The notes under the pieces are model-generated. The model worked only from the letters and a program-made list of their open reading frames with translations. It made no database searches and was not told where the DNA came from. A stretch of 64,000 bases of DNA from Leptothrix discophora (GTDB lineage: Bacteria > Pseudomonadota > Gammaproteobacteria > Burkholderiales > Burkholderiaceae_C). The stretch is taken from contig NZ_JAUZEE010000010.1 in assembly GCF_030705305.1 (NCBI RefSeq), forward strand, positions 79,734-143,733, given 5' to 3'. The position numbers were made by a program, and so were the translations under genes. Of the stretch, positions 28,677 through 39,803 are shown one piece after another (the first letter of the stretch is position 1; every line of letters starts with the position of its first letter).

Positions 28677-29621
28677 ATGATCGACATCACCCTCGAGAAC
28701 TTTGAAACCGAACTGATCCAGGCCTCGTTGCAGCAGCCCGTGCTGCTCGACATCTGGGCGCCCTGGTGCGGTCCGTGCCGCCAGCTCGGCCCGATGCTGG
28801 AACGTCTGGAGACCGCCTACGACGGCCGCTTCACGCTGGCCAAGCTCAACAGCGACGAGGTGCCCGAGATCGCCGGCCAGCTCAGCCAGATGTTCGGCGT
28901 GCGCTCGATCCCGTTCTGCGTGATGTTCAGCAAGGGCCAGCCGGTCGACGGCTTCGTCGGCGCGATCCCCGAGGCGCAGATCCGCGAGTTCCTCGACAAG
29001 CACGTGCCCAGCGAGGCCGAGATCGAGGCCGAAGCCGAGGTCGAGGAAGCCGAGGCACTGGCCGAGGACGGCAACGCGGAGGCGGCGCTGGCCAAGCTGC
29101 AGGAAGCCGTGGCGATCGACCCGTCCAACGACACCGCCCGCCAGGACTACGTCAAGCTGCTGCTGCAGGAAGGCCGCGTCAGCGACGCCCGCCGGGCCTG
29201 GGAGCCGATGGCGGGCAAGGCCATCGTCGACCAGCGCATCGCCGCGCTGGGCGCCTGGCTGGAGGCCTGCGAGTCCATGGCCAGCGCCCGCCCGATGGCC
29301 GAACTGGACGCCGCCATCGCCGCCAACAAGCGCGACTTCGAGGCCCGCTACGCCCGCGCCCGCCAGCTCTTCGCGCTGCAGGACCACACCGCCGCGATGG
29401 ATGAGCTGCTGGAGATCCTGATGCGCGACAAGACCTGGGCGGAAGGCCGCGCTCGCAAGACCTACGTCGCGATCCTGGAGCTGATGACCAAGCCGGCACC
29501 CAAGCCGGTGGCAGCCACCGAGGCCAAGGGCGCGGTCGAGATCGCCGGCAAGACGGCCGCGGTCGCCAGCGATCCGCTGCTGGACCAGTACCGCCGCAAG
29601 CTGAGCATGGCGCTGTTCTGA
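28677..29621 (+). CDS. CnoX-type thioredoxin with TPR domain (YbbN-like)
   Basis: A 314-residue protein with an N-terminal thioredoxin fold (IWAPWCGPCRQ, Cys31/Cys34) and C-terminal tetratricopeptide-like helices from about residue 120 (EALAEDGNAEAALAKLQEAVAIDPSN and later). This is the architecture of E. coli CnoX/YbbN, a holdase that works with GroEL. Unlike E. coli CnoX, which has SXXC, this protein keeps a full CxxC, so it may also be redox-active. It is divergent from purE and convergent with the TPR protein, whose stop is 20 nt away. Confidence 0.88.
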   Translation: MIDITLENFETELIQASLQQPVLLDIWAPWCGPCRQLGPMLERLETAYDGRFTLAKLNSDEVPEIAGQLSQMFGVRSIPFCVMFSKGQPVDGFVGAIPEAQIREFLDKHVPSEAEIEAEAEVEEAEALAEDGNAEAALAKLQEAVAIDPSNDTARQDYVKLLLQEGRVSDARRAWEPMAGKAIVDQRIAALGAWLEACESMASARPMAELDAAIAANKRDFEARYARARQLFALQDHTAAMDELLEILMRDKTWAEGRARKTYVAILELMTKPAPKPVAATEAKGAVEIAGKTAAVASDPLLDQYRRKLSMALF

Positions 29622-29640
29622 GCCGCGCGCAGCCGGGGAC

Positions 29641-30777
29641 TCAGGCTGCGGCCTTGGGCTCGGCCACCGTCGGCCCGAGCCGGTTGCGCTCCAGATCGGC
29701 CGCCGCCAGCATCTCCAGCAGCCGGGCGCTGCGGCTGCGATAGAGCTGCAGCGGTGCCTCGGCCTCGCCCAGGTGACGCGCGCCGATCGCGGCCAGGCCC
29801 AGGCGCTCGAACAGCGGCCCCAGCAGCGCATGCGCCACGGCCTGCTCCTCGGGCTCGGTCGCACCGAGGAAGGCCGATTCGGCCTGCCGGGCCGCCACCA
29901 GGGCCTCGTCGCCCTGCCCCAGCGCCAGCAGGCAGGTCGCCCGATCGGCCTGGAACAGGCATTCCGAAAAAGCCAGGCCCTCACGCAGCGCGCCGTCCAG
30001 ATGGGCGTCGTACAGGGCCAGTGCGGCCGCATGCTCGCCCAGCGCCGACAGGACCAGCGCCTGCTGCATCGGCGTGTGGTGACTCAGGGCCTTGGTGCGC
30101 ACGTTCAGGTCGAGCTGGCGCGACGAGTCGGTGCCCAGCCGGGCGCGCTTGACCTTGAGGCCGTCGGGCGTGCCGAAGCGTTCGGTCAGGCGCACCTCCA
30201 TGACGCGCAGGGCGGCCATGTTGTACATGAGCGAGCTGAGTGCCGCCCCGTCGCCTTCGGCCGTCGCATGGGCCCGCGCCTGCAGGTACCAGGGCTGGGC
30301 CAGGTCTTCCCGGCCGGCGTAGTGGTAGGCCCCGGCCACGACCGTGCAGGCGCGCGAGCGGGCCGAGTGGTGGGTGGCGGGCGCCACGGTCAGCGCGATG
30401 CGCACATGCTCGATCGTCGCGGCGTAGTCATGGACCCGGAAGTCGAGGTGTGCCAGCCACGCTGCCGCCAGCGAATGGGCCCGTGGCGCACGCATCTGCG
30501 CGGCCTGCACCACCGCCTTGCCGACCCGCTCGCGGGCCCGCAAGCTGACGTTCTCGAAGTAGTCGGCCAGGCCCTCGGCCAGCCACAGCCAGGCGCCCAG
30601 CACGGTCTGCGTGTGGATGTCGCCGAGCTGGCGCAGCTGATGGACCTCGCGGCGCGCCAGGTCCAGCTCGCCGAGCCGGGCATAGACCACTGCGCGCTCG
30701 GCCCGCAGGAAGGGCAGCTCGCGCGGGATGCGGGCCCGCTCGATGGCCTCGTCGAGGTTGCGCAGCAGTCGGTGCAT
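29641..30777 (-). CDS. TPR-repeat protein, unknown
   Basis: A 378-residue protein that is almost all alpha-helix, with repeated helical pairs resembling tetratricopeptide repeats (for example RAVVYARLGELDLARREVHQL, MQQALVLSALGEHAAALALYDAHL, ATCLLALGQGDEALVAARQAESAF). No enzyme domain, signal peptide or membrane segment is evident. The layout resembles the sensor half of MalT-like or GGDEF-linked regulators but here no output domain is attached. The ATG at 30777 excludes an Arg/Pro-rich leader of 34 codons. It begins 44 nt after purC and is probably co-transcribed with it. Function unknown. Confidence 0.65.
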   Translation of the reverse strand: MHRLLRNLDEAIERARIPRELPFLRAERAVVYARLGELDLARREVHQLRQLGDIHTQTVLGAWLWLAEGLADYFENVSLRARERVGKAVVQAAQMRAPRAHSLAAAWLAHLDFRVHDYAATIEHVRIALTVAPATHHSARSRACTVVAGAYHYAGREDLAQPWYLQARAHATAEGDGAALSSLMYNMAALRVMEVRLTERFGTPDGLKVKRARLGTDSSRQLDLNVRTKALSHHTPMQQALVLSALGEHAAALALYDAHLDGALREGLAFSECLFQADRATCLLALGQGDEALVAARQAESAFLGATEPEEQAVAHALLGPLFERLGLAAIGARHLGEAEAPLQLYRSRSARLLEMLAAADLERNRLGPTVAEPKAAA

Positions 30778-30820
30778 GGCGGGTCGCAGTCGGTGGGCTA
30801 CGGCGCCGCGTGGCGGGCCG

Positions 30821-31735
30821 TCAGGCGGTGAGGCGCTCGAGCGCCTCCCGGTAGGTCGCCGCGGTGTGGGCGATGACATCGGCCGGCAGCGCCGGTGCGG
30901 GCGCCTGCTTGTTCCACGGTTGACCGTCGACGCGGGCCGCCTCCAGCCAGTCGCGCAGGAACTGCTTGTCGAAGCTCGGCGGGTTGCGGCCCTCGGCCAG
31001 CGCCTGCTGGTAGTGCTCGACCGGCCAGTAGCGCGACGAGTCGGGCGTCAGCACCTCGTCCATCAGCGTCAGCGTGCCGTCGGCAGCGAGGCCGAACTCG
31101 AACTTGGTGTCCGCGATGATGATGCCCTTGGTCAGGGCATGTGCCGCGGCCGCCTGGTAGAGCGCGATCGAGATCGAACGGATGCGCTCGGCCAGGTCGC
31201 TGCCGATGATCTCGGCCATGCGCGCGAGGCTGATGTTCTCGTCGTGGTCGCCCATCTCGGCCTTGGTGGCCGGCGTGAAGATCGGCTCGGGCAGGCGGTC
31301 GGCGTTGCGCAGGCCCTCCGGCAGCGTCACGCCGCAGACGGAGCGGCTGTCCTGGTATTCCTTCCAGCCACTGCCGGCGAGGTAGCCACGCACGACGGCC
31401 TCGACCGGCACGGGCTTCAGGCGCTTGACCAGCATCGAGCGGCCTCGCACGCGATCAGCCTCGTCGGGCGCGACGACCGAGGTCGGGTCCTCGCCGGTCA
31501 GGTGGTTGGGCACGACATGGCCGAGCTTGTCGAACCAGAACTGCGCCATGCGCGTCAGCAGTTCGCCCTTGCCGGGGATGCCCTCGCCCATGATCACGTC
31601 GAAGGCGGAGATGCGGTCGCTGGCGACCATCAGGATGCGGTCCTCGCCGACGGCGTAGTTGTCACGGACCTTGCCACGTGCGAGCAGCGGCAGCGAACGG
31701 AGGCTGGATTCTTGGAGGGCGGCGGCAGCGGTCAC
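30821..31735 (-). CDS. purC: Phosphoribosylaminoimidazole-succinocarboxamide synthase
   Basis: A 304-residue SAICAR synthetase joining CAIR and aspartate with ATP. Motifs: [76 protein letters not shown]. The start is uncertain: a GTG at 31735 is used because the TACAAT box at 31767-31762 puts the transcript start near 31755, which excludes the upstream GTG at 31759 and TTG at 31786. No good ribosome site is seen. It follows the fba terminator and has its own promoter, so it is not part of the fba transcript. Confidence 0.93.
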   Translation of the reverse strand: MTAAAALQESSLRSLPLLARGKVRDNYAVGEDRILMVASDRISAFDVIMGEGIPGKGELLTRMAQFWFDKLGHVVPNHLTGEDPTSVVAPDEADRVRGRSMLVKRLKPVPVEAVVRGYLAGSGWKEYQDSRSVCGVTLPEGLRNADRLPEPIFTPATKAEMGDHDENISLARMAEIIGSDLAERIRSISIALYQAAAAHALTKGIIIADTKFEFGLAADGTLTLMDEVLTPDSSRYWPVEHYQQALAEGRNPPSFDKQFLRDWLEAARVDGQPWNKQAPAPALPADVIAHTAATYREALERLTA

Positions 31736-31761
31736 GGCTCGATCGGAGGGAAGTTTCACGA

Positions 31762-31767
31762 ATTGTA
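31762..31767 (-). promoter_or_regulatory. -10 box of purC
   Basis: TACAAT on the minus strand, with predicted start near 31755 and a leader of about 20 nt to the GTG at 31735. The -35 side (CCTTTT/CTTTTG) overlaps the tail of the fba terminator. Confidence 0.5.
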
Positions 31768-31784
31768 GGGGGGCCCTTCCATGC

Positions 31785-31809
31785 AAAAGGCCCGCCGGGT
31801 GCGGGCCTT
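31785..31809 (-). terminator. Intrinsic terminator of fba
   Basis: On the minus strand AAGGCCCGC-loop-GCGGGCCTT, a perfect 9-bp stem with a 5-nt loop, runs into TTTT. It lies 65 nt after the fba stop and just ahead of the purC promoter. Confidence 0.8.
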
Positions 31810-31873
31810 CCTCATTCGGACGGACGGGAATACGAGGGGCCCAAGCGGCGATGCGCCGGGGCCCGACCGCCGT

Positions 31874-32938
31874 TCAGCGCACCTGCTGCGCGAGCGCGCC
31901 GGCGGCGTACTGGCGGGCGACCTCGTCCAGCGCGATCGCCTTGATCTTGCCGGCCTGGCCTTCGCAGCCGAACTCCATGTAGCGCTGCTTGCAGACCAGC
32001 CGGGCGGCCTCGCGGGCCGGCTTGAGCCACTCGCGGGCATCGAACTTGTCAGGGTGCTCGGCCATGAACTTGCGCACCGCGCCGGTCATCGCCAGGCGGA
32101 TGTCGGTGTCGATGTTGATCTTGCGCACGCCGAACTTGATGGCCTCCTGGATCTCCTCGACCGGCACGCCATAGGTCTCCTTCATCTGGCCGCCGTACTG
32201 GTTGATGATGGCCAGCAGCTCCTGCGGCACCGAGGACGAACCGTGCATCACCAGGTGGGTGTTGGGGATGCGGGCATGGATCTCCTTGACGCGGCTGATC
32301 GCCAGGATGTCGCCGGTGGGCTTGCGGCTGAACTTGTAGGCGCCGTGGCTGGTGCCGATCGCGATGGCCAGCGCATCGAGCTGGGTCGCCTTGACGAACT
32401 GGGCAGCCTCTTCGGGATCGGTCAGCAGCGCGCTGTGGTCGAGCCTGCCGACCGCGCCGACGCCGTCTTCCTCTCCCGCTTCACCCGTCTCCAGCGAGCC
32501 CAGGCAGCCAAGTTCGCCTTCGACCGTCACGCCGACCTGGTGGGCCATGTCGACGACCTTGCGGGTCACCTCGACGTTGTAGGCGAAGTCCGCCGGGGTC
32601 TTGCCGTCCTCGCGCAGCGAGCCGTCCATCATCACCGAGCCGAAGCCCAGGTTGATCGCGCCCTCGCAGATCTTCGGGCTGGTGCCGTGGTCCTGGTGCA
32701 TGACCAGCGGGATGTGCGGATAGGCCTCGACCGCCGCCTGGATCAGGTGCTTGATGAAGCTCTCGCCAGCGTACTTGCGGGCGCCGGCGCTGGCCTGCAG
32801 GATGACCGGGGCGCCGACCTCGTCGGCCGCGGCCATGACGGCCTGGACCTGTTCGAGGTTGTTGACGTTGAACGCCGGGATGCCATAGCCGTTTTCGGCG
32901 GCATGGTCGAGCAGCTGGCGCATCGAGACGAGTGGCAT
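31874..32938 (-). CDS. fba: Class II fructose-1,6-bisphosphate aldolase
   Basis: A 354-residue zinc-dependent aldolase of the Calvin-cycle (CbbA-like) type used in glycolysis, gluconeogenesis or CO2 fixation. Zinc and active-site motifs: [52 protein letters not shown], and [10 protein letters not shown] binding the substrate phosphate. GAGGTT precedes the ATG by 6 nt. It lies 278 nt after pyk, behind a strong terminator, so it has its own promoter in 32939-33157 (TAGAAT and TACAAC hexamers are present there but without a clear -35). Confidence 0.96.
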   Translation of the reverse strand: MPLVSMRQLLDHAAENGYGIPAFNVNNLEQVQAVMAAADEVGAPVILQASAGARKYAGESFIKHLIQAAVEAYPHIPLVMHQDHGTSPKICEGAINLGFGSVMMDGSLREDGKTPADFAYNVEVTRKVVDMAHQVGVTVEGELGCLGSLETGEAGEEDGVGAVGRLDHSALLTDPEEAAQFVKATQLDALAIAIGTSHGAYKFSRKPTGDILAISRVKEIHARIPNTHLVMHGSSSVPQELLAIINQYGGQMKETYGVPVEEIQEAIKFGVRKINIDTDIRLAMTGAVRKFMAEHPDKFDAREWLKPAREAARLVCKQRYMEFGCEGQAGKIKAIALDEVARQYAAGALAQQVR

Positions 32939-33157
32939 GGTGGGAACCTCAGGGAGTGGATGGAACCGGCAGGCAACGCGGCACCTTATCGATGCGGCAG
33001 GGCCACCGACTCCGGGGGAACCCCGCTTCCGGCCGCCGCCTCCGCAGAATGAAACCGCGTTGTAACTCGCACGATTCTAGGGTCCGGTCCACGCGAACCC
33101 GAGCGTGTCCCCATCGCCAACATCCCACCTCGGCCGGCGTGTGCGCAGCCGTCAACG

Positions 33158-33184
33158 AAAAAGGCCGCCCGGGTGGGCGGCCTT
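33158..33184 (-). terminator. Intrinsic terminator of pyk
   Basis: On the minus strand AAGGCCGCCC-ACCC-GGGCGGCCTT, a perfect 10-bp stem, followed by five T residues. Starts 33 nt after the pyk stop. Confidence 0.9.
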
Positions 33185-33216
33185 GAGGGCGTGGCGCGTG
33201 GCGCCGATCGGACGGA

Positions 33217-34647
<1,431 letters not shown>

Positions 34648-34730
34648 GGGGCGGTCTCCTGGGGGTCGTTCACCGCGTCAGGGCCTCGTCAGCGACGGGC
34701 TGCAAGGGGGCCACAGCGGTGTGGCGGCGG

Positions 34731-34736
34731 ATTATC
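34731..34736 (-). promoter_or_regulatory. -10 box of pyk
   Basis: GATAAT on the minus strand in the gap between maeB and pyk (34648-34802). No -35 consensus at standard spacing. Confidence 0.35.
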
Positions 34737-34802
34737 AGCCTGACTCTGGAACAACGAGGTTACGAGCGACGCCCGGCCCCGTTGTCCCGCCCGCACAGGG
34801 GC

Positions 34803-37097
34803 TCAGCGGCGCGAGGCCGCCGCGTCCGCCACCGCCAGCGCGGTCATGTTGACGACGCGGCGCATCGACGCCGACGGCGTCAGGATGTGCACCGGCGCGG
34901 CCGCGCCCAGCAGGATCGGGCCGACCGTGACGCCCTTGCCCGAGGTCATCTTCAGCACGTTGAACAGGATGTTCGCGGCGTCGATGTTGGGCAGCACCAG
35001 CAGGTTGGCCGCGCCAGTCAGGCGGCTGTCGGGCAGGATGTTGTGGCGCAGCTTCTCCGACAGCGCGGCGTCGCCGTGCATCTCGCCATCGCACTCGATC
35101 TGCGGGTTGCGGGCCACGAACAGGTCGCGGGCCGCACGCACCCGCTTCGCCGACGGCCGGCTCGACGAGCCGAACATCGAGTGCGACAGGAAGGCCACCT
35201 TGGGCGGCACGCCGAAGCGGCGCACTTCCTCGGCCGCCATGCGGGCGATCTCGGCCAGTTCCTCGGCGCTCGGCTGCTCGTTGATGAAGGTGTCGGTGAT
35301 GAAGAGGTTGTGCTCCTCCAGCATCAGCGCGTTCATCGTCGCCATGGTCTGCACGCCGGCCTGCGCGCCGATGACCGCCTTGACATGCTCGAAGTGGCTG
35401 TCGAAGCGGCCGTGCAGGCCGCACAGCATCGCGTCGGCATCGCCGCGGCGCAGCAGCAGCGCCGAGATCAGCGTGGTCGAGCGCCGCACCGCCGCCTTGG
35501 CCGCCTCGGGCGAGACGCCCTCGCGGCCCATCAGGCGGTGGTAGTCCTCCCAGCAGGCGCGGAAGCGCGGATCGTCTTCCGGATCGACCACCTCGAAGTC
35601 GGTACCGGCCTTCAGGCGCAGGCCGGCGCGCTCGATGCGCATCTGGATGACGTTGGGGCGGCCGACCAGGATGGGCTTGGCCATGCCCTCGGCCAGCACG
35701 GCCTGGACCGCACGCAGCACGCGCTCGTCCTCGCCCTCGGCGTAGACCACGCGCGAGGGCGCGCGCTTGGCGGCGGCGAAGACCGGGCGCATGAACATGC
35801 CGGTCTGGTAGACGTAGCGGGTCAGCGACTCGCGGTAGGCGTCGAGGTCCTCGATCGGCCGCGTGGCCACGCCGGACTCGGCAGCCGCGCGCGCCACGGC
35901 CGGCGCGATGCGCAGGATCAGGCGGGCGTCGAAGGGCTTGGGGATGATGTATTCGGGGCCGAACTGCAGTTCCTGGCCGGCGTAGGCGGCGGCCACCTCG
36001 TCGCTGGTCTCCTCCTTGGCCAGCGCGGCGATCTCGCGCACGCAGGCGAGCTTCATCGCTTCGGTGATGCGGGTCGCGCCGCAGTCCAGCGCACCCCGGA
36101 AGATGTAGGGGAAGCACAGCACGTTGTTGACCTGGTTCGGGTAGTCCGAACGTCCGGTCGCGACGATGCAGTCGGGCTTGGCCTGGCGCGCCAGCTCGGG
36201 GCGGATCTCCGGCTCGGGATTGGCCAGCGCCAGGATGATGGGCTTGTCGGCCATGGTGGCGACCATCTCCGGCGACAGCACGCCGGCGGCCGAGCAGCCC
36301 AGGAAGACGTCGGCTCCGGCGATGACCTCGGCCAGCGTCTTCAGTTCGGTGGACTGGCAGTAGCGCTGCTTGGACTCGTCGAGCTTGTCGCCGCGGCCGG
36401 CTCGGATCACGCCCTTGGAGTCGCAGACGAAGATGTTCTCGATCCGCACGCCCAGGCCGACCATCAGGTCCAGGCAGGCGATGGCCGCCGCGCCAGCGCC
36501 GGAGACCACCAGCCTGACCTCGCCGATGCGCTTGCCGACCAGTTCCAGTCCGTTGAGCAGGGCCGCGCCGGAGATGATCGCGGTGCCGTGCTGGTCGTCG
36601 TGGAAGACCGGGATCTGCATGCGCTCGCGCAGCTTCTTCTCGATGTAGAAGCACTCCGGCGCCTTGATGTCCTCGAGGTTGATGCCGCCCAGCGTCGGCT
36701 CCAGCGAGGCAATGATGTCGACGAGCTTGTCCGGATCGCGCTCGGCCAGCTCGATGTCGAACACGTCGATGCCGGCGAACTTCTTGAACAGGCAGCCCTT
36801 GCCCTCCATCACCGGCTTGCCGGCCAGCGGGCCGATGTCGCCCAGGCCCAGCACGGCGGTGCCGTTGGTCACCACGCCGACGAGGTTGCCGCGCGAGGTG
36901 TACTCGGCGGCCTTGCTTGGGTCGGCCTGGATGTCGAGGCAGGCGTAGGCGACACCCGGCGAATAGGCCAGCGACAGGTCGCGCTGGTTCATCAGCGGCT
37001 TCAGCGGCGTCACCGAAATCTTGCCGCGCACGGGCGAGCGGTGATATTCGAGCGCGGCTTCGCGCAGGGCTTGTTCGGCGGGGGTCAGGGCTGCCAT
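34803..37097 (-). CDS. maeB: NADP-dependent malic enzyme with phosphotransacetylase-like domain
   Basis: A 764-residue two-domain protein. Residues 1-430 are malic enzyme (malate to pyruvate, NADP-linked): [48 protein letters not shown] and the Rossmann [15 protein letters not shown]. Residues from about 440 form a phosphate acetyltransferase-like domain ([36 protein letters not shown] at the end), regulatory in known MaeB proteins and binding acetyl-CoA. GGAG is about 9 nt upstream of the ATG at 37097. It is placed between pgk and pyk, joining the C4 pool to lower glycolysis. A TGTAAT hexamer at 37147-37142 may be the -10 box. Confidence 0.95.
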   Translation of the reverse strand: MAALTPAEQALREAALEYHRSPVRGKISVTPLKPLMNQRDLSLAYSPGVAYACLDIQADPSKAAEYTSRGNLVGVVTNGTAVLGLGDIGPLAGKPVMEGKGCLFKKFAGIDVFDIELAERDPDKLVDIIASLEPTLGGINLEDIKAPECFYIEKKLRERMQIPVFHDDQHGTAIISGAALLNGLELVGKRIGEVRLVVSGAGAAAIACLDLMVGLGVRIENIFVCDSKGVIRAGRGDKLDESKQRYCQSTELKTLAEVIAGADVFLGCSAAGVLSPEMVATMADKPIILALANPEPEIRPELARQAKPDCIVATGRSDYPNQVNNVLCFPYIFRGALDCGATRITEAMKLACVREIAALAKEETSDEVAAAYAGQELQFGPEYIIPKPFDARLILRIAPAVARAAAESGVATRPIEDLDAYRESLTRYVYQTGMFMRPVFAAAKRAPSRVVYAEGEDERVLRAVQAVLAEGMAKPILVGRPNVIQMRIERAGLRLKAGTDFEVVDPEDDPRFRACWEDYHRLMGREGVSPEAAKAAVRRSTTLISALLLRRGDADAMLCGLHGRFDSHFEHVKAVIGAQAGVQTMATMNALMLEEHNLFITDTFINEQPSAEELAEIARMAAEEVRRFGVPPKVAFLSHSMFGSSSRPSAKRVRAARDLFVARNPQIECDGEMHGDAALSEKLRHNILPDSRLTGAANLLVLPNIDAANILFNVLKMTSGKGVTVGPILLGAAAPVHILTPSASMRRVVNMTALAVADAAASRR

Positions 37098-37141
37098 GGT
37101 GTGTGTCTCCGGAGGTCGGATGTTCTTCGCGGGGCGCGAAG

Positions 37142-37147
37142 ATTACA
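37142..37147 (-). promoter_or_regulatory. Possible -10 box of maeB
   Basis: TGTAAT on the minus strand, about 44 nt before the maeB ATG. The -35 is not recognisable. Confidence 0.3.
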
Positions 37148-37169
37148 GCGCAGGCACACACATCGCATG

Positions 37170-37202
37170 CCCGGAAACGCCCGCAGGAGGGCTGTTTCCG
37201 GG
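37170..37202 (-). terminator. Hairpin between pgk and maeB
   Basis: CCCGGAAAC and GCCC (37170-37182) pair with GGGC and GTTTCCGGG (37189-37202) with a single bulged T, making a 13-bp stem with a 6-nt loop. It lies 100 nt after the pgk stop and 70 nt before maeB. There is no U-tract on the minus strand, so it may attenuate rather than fully end pgk transcription. Confidence 0.55.
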
Positions 37203-37302
37203 GTTCATGTCAGCTTCCCGCAAGGGCCATGCACAAGTCGCATGGGTTACGGGAAGGCCGTTCAGGACCGGCGGGCGCCGGCCGTCTCGGACCGTCGCGG
37301 GA

Positions 37303-38496
37303 TCAGCTTTCGGCGCGCTTGCCGAGGATCTCGAAGGCCGGCAGGGTCTTGCCCTCGAGCACTTCCAGGAACGCGCCGCCGCCGGTCGAGATGTAGCTGA
37401 CGTCCTTCTCGATGCCGTACTTGGCGATGGCCGCCAGCGTGTCGCCGCCGCCGGCGATGCTGAAGGCGTCGCTCGTCGCGATGGCCTGCGCGATGGCCTC
37501 GGTGCCGCCGGCGAAGGCGTCGAACTCGAACACGCCGACCGGACCGTTCCAGACGATGGTGCCGGCCGCCGCCAGCTGGTCGGCCAGGATCCGCGCGGTC
37601 TTCGGACCGATGTCGAGGATCAGGTCGTCGTCCTCGACCGCGTCGGCGGCCTTGACCGTCGCCTCGGCGTCGGCGGCGAAGCGCTTGGCGCAGACCACGT
37701 CGACGGGGATCGGCACCTCGGCGCCACGCGCCTTCATCGCCTCGATCACGGCACGCGCCTCGCCCAGCAGGTCGGGCTCGGCCAGGCTCTTGCCGATCTT
37801 CAGGCCGGCGGCCAGCATGAAGGTGTTGGCGATGCCACCGCCAACGATCAGGCCGTCGACGTTCTTCGCCAGCGCCTGCAGGATGGTCAGCTTGGTGCTG
37901 ACCTTGCTGCCCGCGACGATCGCCACCAGGGGGCGCTTCGGCTGGGCCAGCGCGCGGCCGATGGCGTCGATCTCGGCGGCCAGCAGCGGACCGGCGCAGG
38001 CGACCTTGGCGTACTGGGCGATGCCGTAGGTCGAGGCCTCGGCGCGGTGCGCGGTGCCGAAGGCGTCGTGCACGAAGACGTCGCACAGCGCGGCCATCTG
38101 GCGAGCCAGCGCCTCGTTGTTCTTCTTCTCGCCCTTGTTGAGGCGGCAGTTCTCCAGCATCACCAGCTGGCCCGGCGCGACCTGCACGCCATCGACCCAG
38201 TTGGCGATGACCGGGATCTCGCGGCCCATCAGCTCGCCCATGCGCGCAGCGACCGGCGCGAGGCTGTCCTCGGGCTTGAACTCGCCCTCGGTCGGGCGAC
38301 CCAGGTGGCTGGTCACCATCACCGCGGCGCCGGCCTTCAGGGCCATCTCGATGCAGGGGATCGAGGCGCGGATGCGGGTGTCCTCGGTGATGCGGCCGGC
38401 ATCGTCCTGCGGCACGTTCAGGTCGGCGCGGATGAACACGCGCTGGCCCGCCAGCTGGCCGGCGGCGATCAGGTCGTAAAGGCGCTTGATCTTCAT
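37303..38496 (-). CDS. pgk: Phosphoglycerate kinase
   Basis: A 397-residue enzyme interconverting 1,3-bisphosphoglycerate and 3-phosphoglycerate with ADP/ATP. Motifs: [28 protein letters not shown] (substrate side, residues about 19-46), [49 protein letters not shown] segment [17 protein letters not shown] and [16 protein letters not shown] with [13 protein letters not shown] at the C-terminus. GAGG precedes the ATG at 38496 by about 10 nt. First of the leftward carbon-metabolism run; azlD ends 93 nt upstream. Confidence 0.97.
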   Translation of the reverse strand: MKIKRLYDLIAAGQLAGQRVFIRADLNVPQDDAGRITEDTRIRASIPCIEMALKAGAAVMVTSHLGRPTEGEFKPEDSLAPVAARMGELMGREIPVIANWVDGVQVAPGQLVMLENCRLNKGEKKNNEALARQMAALCDVFVHDAFGTAHRAEASTYGIAQYAKVACAGPLLAAEIDAIGRALAQPKRPLVAIVAGSKVSTKLTILQALAKNVDGLIVGGGIANTFMLAAGLKIGKSLAEPDLLGEARAVIEAMKARGAEVPIPVDVVCAKRFAADAEATVKAADAVEDDDLILDIGPKTARILADQLAAAGTIVWNGPVGVFEFDAFAGGTEAIAQAIATSDAFSIAGGGDTLAAIAKYGIEKDVSYISTGGGAFLEVLEGKTLPAFEILGKRAES

Positions 38497-38589
38497 GGGT
38501 CTAGCCTCGTTTCAGAAGTGGGAAGGTTGGAAGTTCAGGATTCCGGGGGCTTGTTCTGGATGCGGGATTCGATCGGACCTGGCCGGGCC

Positions 38590-38919
38590 TCACCAGCCCA
38601 GGCCGATGCGCAGCGGCAGGAAGACGGCCATGCCGACCAGGATGGTGCCGAGCATGCCGCGCCGCAGGACGAACCAGGCGATGCCGGCCACCGCGCCGAC
38701 CACGCGGGCATCGGCCAGCGTCCGGATCAGCTGACCCTGCGTCAGCAGCACCTCGGGCACGACGACCGCCACCAGCGCGGCCAGCGGCGCGAACTTCAGC
38801 GCCCGCTTGCTCCAGGCCGGCAGCGGGAGTTCCTCGCGCGGCATCAGCAGCAGGCCGCGCGCGACGAAGGTGACGACCCCCATGCCGAGGATGGTGAGGG
38901 CGGTGGTCCAGGCGTCCAT
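38590..38919 (-). CDS. azlD: AzlD-family branched-chain amino acid exporter subunit
   Basis: A 109-residue membrane protein with four hydrophobic segments, matching the AzlD/YgaH small subunit that pairs with AzlC to export branched-chain amino acids. Visible features: ALTILGMGVVTFVARGLLLM, the loop LPAWSKRALKFAPLAALVAVVVPEVL, and FVLRRGMLGTILVGMAVFL. The ATG at 38919 is the first start after azlC (stop at 38939), a gap of 19 nt, so azlC-azlD are one operon. Confidence 0.9.
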   Translation of the reverse strand: MDAWTTALTILGMGVVTFVARGLLLMPREELPLPAWSKRALKFAPLAALVAVVVPEVLLTQGQLIRTLADARVVGAVAGIAWFVLRRGMLGTILVGMAVFLPLRIGLGW

Positions 38920-38938
38920 GTGGCAGGCGTTCCCGTGG

Positions 38939-39706
38939 TCAGGCGGCGGCGTCGGGCGCGGCGTCCTTGCCGACGCGACGGCCCGCGCCGCCATCGCCGT
39001 CCATCATCAGCCCGGCGGCGACGGCAGCGGCGACCGCCACGATGATGTGCAGCTTGTACGGCAAGGCGAAGGCGGCCAGCGCCGCCAGCCCGGCCACCGC
39101 CGCCGCGACCCAGGTGGCGCGGTCGACCAGCAGCGTGCAGGTCAGGCCGATCAGCGCCAGCGTGCCAGCGAAGCCCAGGCCCCAGGCCGGCGGCACCGAA
39201 TCGGCCAGCACGATGCCGGCGATCGACGGGATCTGCCAGGTGATCCACATCAGGGAGATGCCACCCAGGAAGTAAGGCACCTGGCGCGGGTCGGGCTCCG
39301 GCTCGGGCCAGGCCTTCAGGAAGACGACGTAGTTGAGGTCGGCGGCGAAATAGGCCATCGACAGGCGTTTCGCGCGGCTCAGGCCGCCGAAGTACCAGCG
39401 CCACTGCGCGCTGTAGATGACGAATCGCAGGTTGACGACGAAGGACGTCAGCCAGACCACCCACATGGGCGCGCCGACCGCCAGCAGTGGCAGCGAGGCG
39501 AGCTGCGACGAGCCGGCGAACACGACCAGGCTCATCAGCAGCGCGAGCGGGATGTCCAGCCCACTCTTGATCATCGCCACGCCGGTGACCAGGCCCCAGG
39601 CCGCGATGCCCGGCGTCATCGGCAACAGGTCGTGCATGCCGCGCCGGAACTGGGGGTCGGCCAGCAGGTGGGTCAGGTCGGAGCGCCAGGAGGCCAGTCG
39701 GGACAT
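38939..39706 (-). CDS. azlC: AzlC-family branched-chain amino acid exporter subunit
   Basis: A 255-residue large subunit of the AzlCD exporter. Typical AzlC segments: GMHDLLPMTPGIAAWGLVTGVAM, SLVVFAGSSQLASLPLLAVGAP, WLTSFVVNLRFVIYSAQW. The ATG at 39706 has no ribosome site; GACAAT (39718-39713) ends 7 nt upstream, predicting a leaderless mRNA. An inverted repeat GGCTCC-N6-GGAGCC (39724-39741) replaces the -35 and may be an operator. The C-terminus is hydrophilic and Asp/Gly-rich. Confidence 0.9.
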   Translation of the reverse strand: MSRLASWRSDLTHLLADPQFRRGMHDLLPMTPGIAAWGLVTGVAMIKSGLDIPLALLMSLVVFAGSSQLASLPLLAVGAPMWVVWLTSFVVNLRFVIYSAQWRWYFGGLSRAKRLSMAYFAADLNYVVFLKAWPEPEPDPRQVPYFLGGISLMWITWQIPSIAGIVLADSVPPAWGLGFAGTLALIGLTCTLLVDRATWVAAAVAGLAALAAFALPYKLHIIVAVAAAVAAGLMMDGDGGAGRRVGKDAAPDAAA

Positions 39707-39712
39707 CCGGCG

Positions 39713-39741
39713 ATTGTCACATCGGCTCCCGTGTCGGAGCC
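39713..39741 (-). promoter_or_regulatory. azlC -10 box with adjacent inverted repeat
   Basis: GACAAT (39718-39713) ends 7 nt before the azlC ATG. GGCTCC (39724-39729) and GGAGCC (39736-39741), a perfect 6-bp dyad with a 6-nt spacer, cover the place of the -35 box, so a regulator may act here. Confidence 0.4.
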
Positions 39742-39803
39742 ACGCGCAGCGGTACGTCGCGGGTACGGAACGCGCGGGGCCGGTCGCGCTGGCCGGGTCC
39801 GCA

